NCBI GenBank assembly: GCA_019456165.1
Contig: VRUJ01000034.1
Coordinates: 1-46,607, forward strand
Origin: Chloroflexota bacterium
GTDB lineage: Bacteria; Chloroflexota; Anaerolineae; Anaerolineales; UBA11579
Direction: 5' to 3'
Length of the DNA: 46,607 nucleotides
Part shown: positions 18,151 to 26,411 of the stretch, one piece after another
How positions within the stretch are numbered: position 1 is the stretch's first letter
Layout: each line of letters starts with the position of its first letter
The notes under the pieces: generated by a model
Seen by the model: the letters and a program-made list of their open reading frames with translations, nothing else
Database searches by the model: none
What the model was told of the DNA's origin: nothing
Program-made: the position numbers and the translations under genes

Positions 18151-20301
18151 ATGAAAAACATAAGGTTGTTATTTCTTCCAGTTATTTTCACTTCAGTTGT
18201 AGGTTGTAAAGCTGATAGCGCTGCTACCGTTATCCAGCCTTCATTGACGCCAATAGCATCCCCACGTGTAACTTCCACCTTTACACCATCCCCGACTGTT
18301 TCCCCTACATTAACACTTACTCCTACACCAACACTTACACCAACACTTACTCCAACACCTACTCCTATATTGCCGGTGCAATTAGGTACATCACTGCCAG
18401 ATGTGTCAGCGACATTAAGTTTGCAAAATATTATGGATATCGAAGAACTTGGCAGGTATTCAGGAAATACTGCCGTAATCACACGCGTGTCGAAGGATAA
18501 TCGTTTTCTTGTTACCGGTTCAACAGCTGGAGTTGATGTTTTTGATTTACAGGATAATAGCTTGATACAACATATTGATACCTATATCCCAGATATATAT
18601 TTTTCCAGCTATGACATATATAAACTAGGGATTGATGAGAATGCTAATCTAATCCTGGTGGTCAATGACGATAACATTGAAGTTTATTCGCGTGATGGAG
18701 ATTTAGTTTATCTGTATCCAATTCCGTCTGAAATTTGTAGTGGCGAAGATTATTGGATGCTCGGACCAGGCGACCGAGCAGATGCCGCCATCTCGCCTGA
18801 TGGAAACCTCTTGGTGGTTGACCTATGTGAAGGACCATTTGAAATTATCAGCCTAACAGAAGAACAGGTAATTTATTCATGGGACGGGAAAAATTTATCG
18901 CTGCATGGTAAACCATTGGGGTTTTCACCAGATGGTTCGCTTCTAGCTACGGCGTTTGACTCCCGTTTATGGATCTGGCAGGTTGCCGATTTTGAAAACA
19001 TATCTAAATTTCCTTATGAAAGCTATTGGGATAGATTAGATTGGGCATTTTCACCTGATAGTACGTTTATTGCCTTTTCTCAAGAGGGCACACATATATG
19101 GAACATCCGGGAAAACCAGCTAGTTCGAATGCTCGATGGGGGCGGCGAAGTGAAATTTTCAGATGATTCGACAAAGGTAGGGAATTGGTATTGTAATGAT
19201 GTTTCATTTGCGGTAGGATTCTTGAATAATGATTGTTCAATTAATGTATGGGATTTGGACAGCGGGATATTAATTTCTGAACACATAGCAAATATCAAAG
19301 ATGTACATATGTCACTTGTTCAGATCGCAAACGACGGGGAAATATTAATAAACGATATTTTGGACAGCGACGAATTACTATGGGAAAGGGGGGGATCATA
19401 TATTAATTTTCTTGAAAATCAGCAAAGTTTGTACATCCAAGCAGGTTCATTTAGTTGCCTACTATCTTTAGACTCACAACTGGATAACACATTTTGCTTG
19501 CAACGAACATCAACATCCGGTGGATTGGAACAACAACTTTATTTTTGGAATGGTGAAAAGTTCTTTCTTGCGGAGATGTACGGATCCACTGTAGAAATTT
19601 TTGATGAAGGTGATTCTTTGGTGTCGTTTACAACGAACGGAAATTGGGGCTTTTCGCCTCTGTATTTTGGAACCACTCAAAATGTTCTTTTCTATGCAGT
19701 AGCTGAAACTCCACACGTTTCAAAATTCTATATCCGCGATGTGGAAAGAAACAGAATTCTCGAGGAATGGACGGGATATGTAGACTATATAGTTATATCA
19801 CCGGACAATCGCCTGGCAGCGTTCTTTATTGGGCACAATCCGAGAGCTGAGCTTATCATCTACGACTTGGTTAATAGACAAATTGTGCATCGGGAGTTAT
19901 TCCCGTGGGCATATAGATCCGCAATCGGTTTTTCTCCGGATAGCCAGCATTTAGTTTATTCAGCTATAACTAGCGAATATGAAAGCCAACCTGCAGCGGA
20001 TCAATACGTATATCCAATTTATCTTATGAGTATTAGTGATCCAGATGATTATTCGCGATACGAGCTTGAGACAAATCAATATAGTATTAATACCCTTGCG
20101 TTTTCAGCAGATGGAAGTTTTATAGCTGTTTCCCACTCAAATGGTATGATTAGCATAATAAATGCCAACAATGGCGAATTAGTTCACCAATGGCGAGCTC
20201 ATCATGCTCCAGTCCATGGGTTGTCTTTTTCTGATGATGGTCGATTTCTTGCATCTATTTCAGAAAGTGGTTTTATATCCATTTGGGGAATTTGGCCTTA
20301 G
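18151..20301 (+). CDS. WD40-like beta-propeller lipoprotein with Thr-Pro linker
   Basis: The 716-residue protein starts with a lipoprotein signal (VIFTSVVGC, Cys19). A low-complexity linker of TPTPTLTPTLTP type (about residues 30-75) leads into LPVQLGTSLP and then WD40/YVTN-like repeats to the C-terminus: FSPDGSLLATAF, FSPDSTFIAFS, FSDDGRFLASIS, ending SIWGIWP. It is probably a surface-anchored protein; partner unknown. The linker junction LPVQxGTxxP also occurs in the lipoprotein at 39400-42420, so the two are paralogues. A large shadow frame on the opposite strand comes from the repetitive linker only. Confidence 0.9.
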   Translation: MKNIRLLFLPVIFTSVVGCKADSAATVIQPSLTPIASPRVTSTFTPSPTVSPTLTLTPTPTLTPTLTPTPTPILPVQLGTSLPDVSATLSLQNIMDIEELGRYSGNTAVITRVSKDNRFLVTGSTAGVDVFDLQDNSLIQHIDTYIPDIYFSSYDIYKLGIDENANLILVVNDDNIEVYSRDGDLVYLYPIPSEICSGEDYWMLGPGDRADAAISPDGNLLVVDLCEGPFEIISLTEEQVIYSWDGKNLSLHGKPLGFSPDGSLLATAFDSRLWIWQVADFENISKFPYESYWDRLDWAFSPDSTFIAFSQEGTHIWNIRENQLVRMLDGGGEVKFSDDSTKVGNWYCNDVSFAVGFLNNDCSINVWDLDSGILISEHIANIKDVHMSLVQIANDGEILINDILDSDELLWERGGSYINFLENQQSLYIQAGSFSCLLSLDSQLDNTFCLQRTSTSGGLEQQLYFWNGEKFFLAEMYGSTVEIFDEGDSLVSFTTNGNWGFSPLYFGTTQNVLFYAVAETPHVSKFYIRDVERNRILEEWTGYVDYIVISPDNRLAAFFIGHNPRAELIIYDLVNRQIVHRELFPWAYRSAIGFSPDSQHLVYSAITSEYESQPAADQYVYPIYLMSISDPDDYSRYELETNQYSINTLAFSADGSFIAVSHSNGMISIINANNGELVHQWRAHHAPVHGLSFSDDGRFLASISESGFISIWGIWP

Positions 20302-20337
20302 TTGGGTGGGAGCTATTTTCGTGTAAAAAAGCACGCT

Positions 20338-20398
20338 AAGAGGGGTTTTATGTGGAAAAATGAATGGATAATGAGGGTTTAGGTGCAAAACCCCTCTT
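20338..20398. terminator. long-loop inverted repeat between convergent genes
   Basis: Perfect 12-bp arms AAGAGGGGTTTT (20338-20349) and AAAACCCCTCTT (20387-20398) enclose a 37-nt loop. It sits between the ends of two convergent genes and may act as a bidirectional terminator, though the loop is long and there is no strong T-tract on either side. Confidence 0.45.
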
Positions 20399-20453
20399 TG
20401 GATATTTCCTTTGATTCTTCATTAAATCAGAAAATCAAAATTATATTCCTTGA

Positions 20454-21464
20454 CTAGCTTTGATAGGCTTCGGTAAGCAGCACTACCTTGCCCTTTGCCT
20501 TACCATCCCGCAAATATTCTAAAGCCAGTTTCCCGTCTTCCAAAGGAAAAGTTTTATCAAGAGCCGGTTTAAGATCACCAGCTGAAAGGCGAGCGATTAA
20601 AAATGCTAGATCTTGAGAATACAGCCCAGGATTCTTTTTATAGAACGGTGTGACATCAAATAACTGTGCTGATCGATTATTCGGGAATAGATTCCAAAAC
20701 TGCAACCTGAGTAATCCGCTTACTGTCTCCATCATCCCAGATTGCCCTAAAGCCGCAGCATACGAACTGGTGGAAACCAGAGTCCCGCCTGGGCGTAAGC
20801 AACTAAACGAGCTTGCCAAGTGATTGCCGCCAATGTGATCGACGACCATATCAACACCGTCTTCCTTGGAAATCACTTCGACAAAATCTTCATTTTTATA
20901 ATCGATGGGAATTCCGCCAAATTCCTCTACCAAGCTATGTTTCCCCTTAGATGCAGTCCCAAAAGTTTTTATTTCCATCATCCGGCAAAGGTCTAACATA
21001 GCAGTGCCCATGCCGCCACCTGCTCCATGCACCAGAACGCTCTGCCCGGCTTTTAACTTTCCAACCCGAGTGATCATGCAATAGGCCGCAGTGTAGTTCA
21101 AGGTCAGACAAATCACTTGAGTTGGGTCCAAGGCATTGTTGATAATCGTAAGTGCATCACGCGGCCAGCAGCTGTATTCGGCATAACCACCAGTTTTAAC
21201 CAGGGCGGCTACTTGCTGCCCGATTGATATATTTGTTACATCGCTGCCTATTTTGTCCACAATCCCCACGAAATCATATCCCGGAGAAAAAGGTGGTTGT
21301 GGGCTACCAGGTACAACCCCTGACATCCATAAAATATCGCCGAAAGCTACCCCGGAAACTAGAACTTTTACCCGTACTTCGCCAGGGCCAGGCTCTGGAA
21401 TTTCTTCTTCCACGAGGTTAAGAACTTCCAGTCCACCGGATTGTTCAGCTATGATGCGTTTCAT
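20454..21464 (-). CDS. zinc-independent quinone oxidoreductase / VAT1-like MDR protein
   Basis: The 336-residue medium-chain dehydrogenase/reductase has a GroES-like N-terminal half (GPGEVRVKVLVSGVAFGD, FSPGYDFVGIVDKIG) and a Rossmann NADPH fold with SVLVHGAGGGMGTAML at about residues 143-158. The Cys/His ligands of zinc alcohol dehydrogenases are missing, as in quinone oxidoreductases. The ending GKAKGKVVLLTEAYQS is typical of the VAT1/QOR branch. Likely substrate is a quinone or enone; unproven. ATG start with AGGAGA seven bases upstream. A dead copy of its 3' end lies at 17765-17942. Confidence 0.9.
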   Translation of the reverse strand: MKRIIAEQSGGLEVLNLVEEEIPEPGPGEVRVKVLVSGVAFGDILWMSGVVPGSPQPPFSPGYDFVGIVDKIGSDVTNISIGQQVAALVKTGGYAEYSCWPRDALTIINNALDPTQVICLTLNYTAAYCMITRVGKLKAGQSVLVHGAGGGMGTAMLDLCRMMEIKTFGTASKGKHSLVEEFGGIPIDYKNEDFVEVISKEDGVDMVVDHIGGNHLASSFSCLRPGGTLVSTSSYAAALGQSGMMETVSGLLRLQFWNLFPNNRSAQLFDVTPFYKKNPGLYSQDLAFLIARLSAGDLKPALDKTFPLEDGKLALEYLRDGKAKGKVVLLTEAYQS

Positions 21465-21503
21465 TTTTTTCTCCTATTGGAATCAGCTGCGAATTCAGAG
21501 AAA

Positions 21504-21656
21504 TCAGGTTTTGTTCAAGTCAGTTTCGGCCGTTTCATCCTCAGGAGTATACCCCAATTGCCCTTTGACAGCGATCACGATGACATGACCAGCAAAAGTA
21601 AATTCTTCGGTATTAGTGAAGTGAAGCCGTAAATCATTCTGCGGAATATCAGCTAC
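21504..21656 (-). pseudogene. relic: 3' end of a CPBP-family protease gene
   Basis: The minus strand encodes about 50 residues starting DIPQNDLRLHF, directly after the TAG of the PP-loop gene, and containing VIVIAVKGQLGY. The intact CPBP gene at 22980-23813 ends with GIPQLDLRLL and LVIATKGRLGY, so this is a paralogous tail. The relic starts abruptly at the neighbouring stop codon with no start of its own. Confidence 0.8.
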
Positions 21657-22877
21657 CTAAGATTGGAGATTATTTCCATAAAAAGGGTTTTTCTCCAGCG
21701 GGTAGTAGCGTTTACGCAGGATCTTTCGTAGCCAGAGAGGCAGCAACCTGTTAAGCAAGGAACGAATGATCCGCCCTAGGTAGACAATCAAGGCAAAAGG
21801 TAATACCCGCCAATGTCGTTCAAGGTAAGCCTGGCGGACGACGAAGAGAGGGATGACGGAATGTGGATCGATGATCAACGCCCAACGGAGAAATTTTCTG
21901 GCGGTAAATGGTTCCTTGAAGGTATTGAACTTGTGCAGCGATTTTTCCATATCCAGGATTGACATTGTCCCCAGACATTTATTACAGCGTGAGCAGTTGA
22001 CATCCACTTCACTATCAAGACTTGAGCAAACTCGCAAATGTTCTTGTACTGTTTCCCAATTAGCGATGGCTTTGATCTTTTCCGTCCTTCGGTAGCTAGC
22101 ACCATAATGGATGATATCCAGACTTTCTGTTGAGAACCAGTTATCAATCAGGGGTGAAGAGCCCCAAGGAGTCAGGTTTCGGTAGTTGAAAGAAGATGCA
22201 ATATAAAGGCGTTTGAGCAACCCGGATAAAACCAATCCGCAAGCAAGCATACCCGCCCCGTGGGTGTAATCCCATTTTAACAGGCCTTCGGTCATGGCGC
22301 GCACGTTTGTGGCACATGGGATAAGGTTCACCCCAATGTGATCTAATGAGTTTGAAAATAACTCTGTCAGGAAATTGAAGCGTTCCGTCTGACTGAATGG
22401 GATATCAGCGCCATGCATGAATAGGCTGTGTTTGATCTGAAAATCCTCTAATGGTTGCTGTGGGGGAATGTTAGCCCATAGAATGAATGAAGAATCGACT
22501 CCACCTGAGAATAATGAGGCTACCTCGCGTTTTGTTTTAGTTGGAGAGGGCGCTTCTAGATTAGGGCAGAGGATCTTTATCGGGGTGATATTATCTGGAA
22601 GCCAGATATTGAAAATCTTCTGAATTTCGGCTAATCCATTGACCAACTTAGGAGAAACCGGCGCTTTGACCTCTATATCCTCACCGAGAAGTGAAGCAGC
22701 CAAGAAAGCTCCGGACAGAAAAGCATCCCCGCGTAATGGTATATCAGTTTCATATTTTTGGGGGAAACTGAACCAAAGGGTTTTTGGGAGATGGTGTAGA
22801 TTTGCTTTGGATTCTATCCGCGCACTCAGGATCGACTGACCATTTATTATCTCAAGTTCTGGGAAATGTATGATCAT
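21657..22877 (-). CDS. QueC-like PP-loop (N-type ATP pyrophosphatase) protein
   Basis: The 406-residue protein has a PP-loop SLFSGGVDSSFIL (SGGVDS at 124-129), which in this superfamily adenylates a carboxylate or carbonyl. A Cys cluster follows at C284, C295, C298 and C301 (VNCSRCNKCLG). This spacing resembles the zinc site of 7-cyano-7-deazaguanine synthase QueC. The first 110 residues and the basic, hydrophobic C-terminal 60 residues are outside the QueC core. No queuosine, phage-defence or DNA-modification genes adjoin it, so the product is unknown. Start ATG at 22877. Confidence 0.75.
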   Translation of the reverse strand: MIIHFPELEIINGQSILSARIESKANLHHLPKTLWFSFPQKYETDIPLRGDAFLSGAFLAASLLGEDIEVKAPVSPKLVNGLAEIQKIFNIWLPDNITPIKILCPNLEAPSPTKTKREVASLFSGGVDSSFILWANIPPQQPLEDFQIKHSLFMHGADIPFSQTERFNFLTELFSNSLDHIGVNLIPCATNVRAMTEGLLKWDYTHGAGMLACGLVLSGLLKRLYIASSFNYRNLTPWGSSPLIDNWFSTESLDIIHYGASYRRTEKIKAIANWETVQEHLRVCSSLDSEVDVNCSRCNKCLGTMSILDMEKSLHKFNTFKEPFTARKFLRWALIIDPHSVIPLFVVRQAYLERHWRVLPFALIVYLGRIIRSLLNRLLPLWLRKILRKRYYPLEKNPFYGNNLQS

Positions 22878-22979
22878 TATTTAGAAAGTCAAACTTACAT
22901 TGTCTTACTTGGTGGCTAAAATATTCACATACTCCGTTTCAAACAGGTTGGTAACAGCTTCTGAGCTTTGGTCACATTT

Positions 22980-23813
22980 TCAATCAAGAGTAGAGTCTGC
23001 TATATAACCCAGTCGCCCTTTCGTGGCTATCACAAGAACGAGAGCTGCAATTGCGAATACAAAAATGTTAATGGAGAGCAGCCGTAAATCAAGCTGCGGA
23101 ATTCCCTCAGTCATCCCCGACATTGAAAAGTCAGCCAGCATCGTCGCCGATGAGATGTCGATCATCAGGTGATAGATCACCCCACTTACCAGCACGCTGC
23201 CTCCGGTCTTATTGTATAACCAGGTCATGATCACAGAATGAGCGATCCACATTATCGTCATGGGCAAGATGAAACCTAAACCAATAGCGTATTGTGTGGA
23301 TGAGGGATTATAAAATTCAGGCAAATGCCAGACTGCCCAGGCAATACCAATAATTAAACTGATTATCAATGGGCTCCACTTCCCCCAAGTTTTTTCCAAA
23401 TGAGGCTGCACGTACCCCCGCCATCCAAAAGGTTCCTCCCCACCTGGACCGCCCATAGGGGAGAGCAGGACAAGCATTAGAAATGGGGCCATTAGAGCTT
23501 CTTTCTTCCAGAAAATAAAACTAGGCGCATCCCCTCCGGTGAGGACATGCGCGCCAATGCTCAGGAGTACCAGGATTGGTGGGCCAGACAAAGCAATCGC
23601 CCACCAGACACCGCCTACGCGCCAGTGAACTAGGCGTCGGAGCATATCTTTGATTCTATCCCAGTAGCTCACAACCGCGACCAATATCATCCTGGCATGG
23701 GACGGTCCCGCGGCGTTAAACCCATAGCCGCCAGTAAACCAGGATTCCCAAATGAAGATTAACCTCAAGGCGTAATAGATGTGCAATTGGTTGGGGCATA
23801 TTAAAGTTTTCAT
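22980..23813 (-). CDS. CPBP family intramembrane glutamic endopeptidase
   Basis: The 277-residue multi-pass membrane protein has the CAAX-protease/bacteriocin-processing motifs: GGEEPFGWRG (Glu126, Glu127, Arg132), AVWHLPEF (His163) and a third motif YHLMID (His215). These carry the catalytic glutamate and histidines of the family. Physiological substrate unknown. The N-terminus may be longer or shorter than the ATG at 23813 because no strong ribosome binding site is visible. A 3'-end relic of a related gene sits 1.3 kb away. Confidence 0.85.
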   Translation of the reverse strand: MKTLICPNQLHIYYALRLIFIWESWFTGGYGFNAAGPSHARMILVAVVSYWDRIKDMLRRLVHWRVGGVWWAIALSGPPILVLLSIGAHVLTGGDAPSFIFWKKEALMAPFLMLVLLSPMGGPGGEEPFGWRGYVQPHLEKTWGKWSPLIISLIIGIAWAVWHLPEFYNPSSTQYAIGLGFILPMTIMWIAHSVIMTWLYNKTGGSVLVSGVIYHLMIDISSATMLADFSMSGMTEGIPQLDLRLLSINIFVFAIAALVLVIATKGRLGYIADSTLD

Positions 23814-23843
23814 AGAAATTATCTACTTTGATTAAATAAAATT

Positions 23844-23858
23844 AACCCACACAGGGTT
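23844..23858 (-). terminator. short terminator-like hairpin
   Basis: AACCC/GGGTT stem with loop ACACA, followed on the minus strand by AATTTTATTT. It lies 47 bases past the stop of the gene ending at 23905. A near-identical unit occurs at 25775-25788, upstream of that same gene. Confidence 0.5.
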
Positions 23859-23904
23859 GACTCTTATTTTTTCCTTTACCTCTAATTTGCCACATCTATC
23901 CTTA

Positions 23905-25551
23905 TCATTCATCCTGCAATTTATACTGGTACACCTTATCCCCCGCGAGCACAAATAGATCATTTTGTTCATTAATTGCCAGATCCCGGACAACTCCATT
24001 TACTACGATACGCGCCAGGGAGGTCCCATCTGGCGCAAACACCTCGATCCCCCAATAAGCAGCCACATATACCCTGTCCTGGTTATCTACAGCAATGGCT
24101 CTGGCCGTCAACCCCCGGAATTGACCCTGATCATCTCCACTGCTGCCGTACCGAGTCACAAAATTGCCGTCTGAGTTGAATTTGAAAACGGCATCATTGA
24201 ATACACCTAATGCATAAATATTGTTCATCCCGTCTGTGGTAACTAATGTGGTCAGTTCGCTATCCCCGCTTACGCTTTGGACGGCTTCAGGGATGGTTAG
24301 AACTACATTGCCGCGGTTATCAAATAGGACAATGTCATCATCCCAGACTGTGACTAGACTGCCATCCGCAGATATTGCGACATCTTCAAAACCCCACCCT
24401 CCGTCATAGGAATATTCACCCAGGCTCTCTCCCGTGATTCCATCATACTTAAATATCAAGGCTGAATGGATAAGATAAACAATTCCCTCAGTGTCCACTG
24501 CCAGCCCAGCGGGAACGAAATCCACCACGGGAGACCATTCAGAAATATATGCACCAGCAGGATCAAACACCTGGACACGCCCTTCCCATTCGAGTACATA
24601 AATATTCCCGTCAAACCCCGTTGCGATTTGGTTGGCCCAATTATTCTCTCCAATCCCCTGAATATCAAATGTATTCACCACCTTGGCGAAGGATGGAAAG
24701 GGATTCAACCGTGATAGAAAGAAAGCGATCGGGCTATTAGGGAGCGTCTTAACAATAATAATGATGGGAAGCAAAGCTAGCAGGAGGGTCAAGATCAAAG
24801 AAACGATACAACTTAACCTGGCTTTGGCGGGAGCCTTGCCCATCGGCGTGGAGATCTTTTCAATCGCTTCCTTGGCGTCTTTTAGACCGACGCCATAAAC
24901 CTGGCGATACATTTTGATTCCATCAATTTTCTTGCCCTGGAGAAGAAGCTCATTGATCGCTTTGAGGTCAGTAGTTTGCTCAAACGCATCCGGCTGGAAA
25001 GTCCCTCCGGATAAATCTGTCTGCGAGCTGGTTACCGAGGTATGCCGGAGTATCACACTTTCGCCGCGGGCCATTTTTTCAACCGTATCTTTTGCTTCTT
25101 TAAGGCCAACCCCGGAAACTTCCCGGAACAGCTTGATGGCGTCAATCTTCCGGCCTTCAGCAATTAGGCGCCCCATTTCAGCCAATTTTTCCAGGTCTAA
25201 CGCATTGGCAATATCCTGCACTTCAGCAACCGGGACGTTCCCTTCCTGCATGAGTCGGTCGACCGCCTGGGAAGCCTCGGAATATCCGGCATCATAAAGT
25301 TCGCGATAAACGTGAATTGCCTTGGTCTTTCTGTTTTGAGCCACCAACTCTTTCAGCTTCTCAAGTTTTTCTGGTTGCTGCGAAGAGAGAAGCGAGGCAG
25401 AGATTTCTCTCGGCGAATCATTCGAATCTTGGCGAAGAAGGTTGGGGACGATCACCGATGAATCACAATATGAACACTGAATTACGGCTTCATGCGGTTG
25501 ATGTTTTAGATTTGCCCCACAATTTGGACATTTAAATGATTGAATATCCAT
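23905..25551 (-). CDS. zinc-ribbon / L7L12-CTD-like triple repeat / TM / NHL propeller protein
   Basis: The 548-residue protein has an unusual layout. A zinc ribbon (C8, C11, C26, C29) is followed by three helical repeats at about 63-101, 122-160 and 196-233. They read like the ribosomal protein L7/L12 C-terminal domain: GRKIDAIKLFREVSGVGLKE and KKIDGIKMYRQVYGVGLKDA. A transmembrane helix at about 247-270 leads to an NHL-type beta-propeller outside the membrane (YVLEWEGRVQVFDPAG, repeats to the end). Zinc ribbon and L7/L12-like parts should be cytoplasmic. Function unknown; a membrane sensor or adaptor is plausible. ATG at 25551 with AAGGAAGAA upstream. Confidence 0.85.
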   Translation of the reverse strand: MDIQSFKCPNCGANLKHQPHEAVIQCSYCDSSVIVPNLLRQDSNDSPREISASLLSSQQPEKLEKLKELVAQNRKTKAIHVYRELYDAGYSEASQAVDRLMQEGNVPVAEVQDIANALDLEKLAEMGRLIAEGRKIDAIKLFREVSGVGLKEAKDTVEKMARGESVILRHTSVTSSQTDLSGGTFQPDAFEQTTDLKAINELLLQGKKIDGIKMYRQVYGVGLKDAKEAIEKISTPMGKAPAKARLSCIVSLILTLLLALLPIIIIVKTLPNSPIAFFLSRLNPFPSFAKVVNTFDIQGIGENNWANQIATGFDGNIYVLEWEGRVQVFDPAGAYISEWSPVVDFVPAGLAVDTEGIVYLIHSALIFKYDGITGESLGEYSYDGGWGFEDVAISADGSLVTVWDDDIVLFDNRGNVVLTIPEAVQSVSGDSELTTLVTTDGMNNIYALGVFNDAVFKFNSDGNFVTRYGSSGDDQGQFRGLTARAIAVDNQDRVYVAAYWGIEVFAPDGTSLARIVVNGVVRDLAINEQNDLFVLAGDKVYQYKLQDE

Positions 25552-25619
25552 TAGAATTCTTCCTTCTCAAAGCTGATCGTAAAATTATATTTTTAGAGGT
25601 TCTCTTTTATTCTCTGACC

Positions 25620-25667
25620 CTAACCGTTTGTATTTGGAGTTTCTATTAGCAGCTTCAAAACGGTTAG
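25620..25667. repeat. inverted repeat related to 44426-44477
   Basis: Arms CTAACCGTTT (25620-25629) and AAACGGTTAG (25658-25667). The interior and arms resemble the second half of the repeat unit at 44369-44477, which ends CGGTTAGTTCC. Together with the fragments below, the 25552-25973 stretch shows no gene. Confidence 0.5.
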
Positions 25668-25774
25668 TTCTTGAGACTAAAGTTTCTTGGGAAATGCACT
25701 TTTCGCTAGTTTTATTCTAAAATCATTTGGGCATTTACCTTGTATATTGTCTCCTTAGGTTAAATAAAAAATTA

Positions 25775-25788
25775 ACCCACGCAGGGGT
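25775..25788. repeat. second copy of terminator-like hairpin element
   Basis: The stretch around 25757-25795 (TTAAATAAA, then ATTAACCCAC, GGGGTGACTCT) matches 23828-23865 closely. It forms a weak ACCC/GGGT hairpin here and follows no gene, so it may be a leftover of a duplicated block. Confidence 0.4.
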
Positions 25789-25973
25789 GACTCTCTTTTC
25801 GACAACTCTTGGAAAAATAATGAATATGCACTTTGTTTCGTGTTGCAAAGCGTCTTACTCGGATAACGAAATTCATTGCTGAGTAAAGGTGATTTATTTA
25901 TAGCATAATCTTGGATTAATAACAAACCAATACTCCCGACATGAGTTAAGAAGATTCAAGTGTTTTTGCAAAC

Positions 25974-26003
25974 TTTACGTGATATTGGCTTTTACGGTAT
26001 AAT
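25974..26003 (+). promoter_or_regulatory. promoter of the glmS ribozyme-glmS transcript
   Basis: TTTACG (25974-25979), an 18-bp spacer and a perfect TATAAT (25998-26003). A start near 26010 leaves about 50 nt before the ribozyme cleavage site. Confidence 0.7.
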
Positions 26004-26050
26004 ACCACCAATCTAAGGAAGATGGAGGCACATACATATTAACCTAAACC

Positions 26051-26300
26051 GGAAAAGATAGCGCATGGCCCTGGGAAGCATTCTACACGTAAGCTGAACA
26101 GGGTGACGAGGATGAGGGTTCCTCACCGCAAGGTGAGGTTAACCGGTTTTCCACAAGTAATAGTTTGTGGGCCGGGAAAATCGAAAGATCAGCGGAAGCC
26201 CTCCGGGTGTGCCAACACCCGATATCTTTTCCCTCCAAATTTAAGCTTCATCATAACACTGTGCGGGTAACCGGGCAGACAAAGGACGAGGTTTGACGGC
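26051..26300 (+). ncRNA. glmS ribozyme (glucosamine-6-phosphate-dependent)
   Basis: This self-cleaving riboswitch lies directly upstream of glmS. The cleavage site is A26060/G26061 in AGCGC. P1 forms from CCCTG (26070-26074) and CAGGG. The invariant GTGACGAGGATGAGGG and AGCGGAAGCCCTCCGGG blocks match the known consensus core and pair with each other (P2.1). A GGGTGT/ACACCC hairpin forms P3. Glucosamine-6-phosphate acts as cofactor, and cleavage lowers glmS expression. Between the two P2.1 strands is an enlarged domain with two additional helices: CCTCACC-GCAA-GGTGAGG and a CCACAA/TTTGTGG stem-loop. The 3' limit (P4) is approximate. Confidence 0.88.
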
Positions 26301-26411
26301 AAACTAAATTGAAAAATGTATACAAAACCGCAATTTAAATTGCGTAAACATATACGAGCATGATGTATGCTTTTTCGACTAAAACCTAAATTGGTTCGGA
26401 GGGAACCCTAA

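Noticed and set aside
18051..18482. Minus-strand frame rich in Gly-Val
   Set aside because: It is the antisense of the Thr-Pro linker of the WD40 lipoprotein; low-complexity shadow. The same applies to frames opposite the linkers at 42233-42445 and 42981-43550.
26275..26330. Second GGACGAGG motif after the ribozyme, considered as a tandem second core
   Set aside because: It lacks the accompanying AGCGC and GCGGAAGCC blocks; more likely part of the 3' peripheral region.
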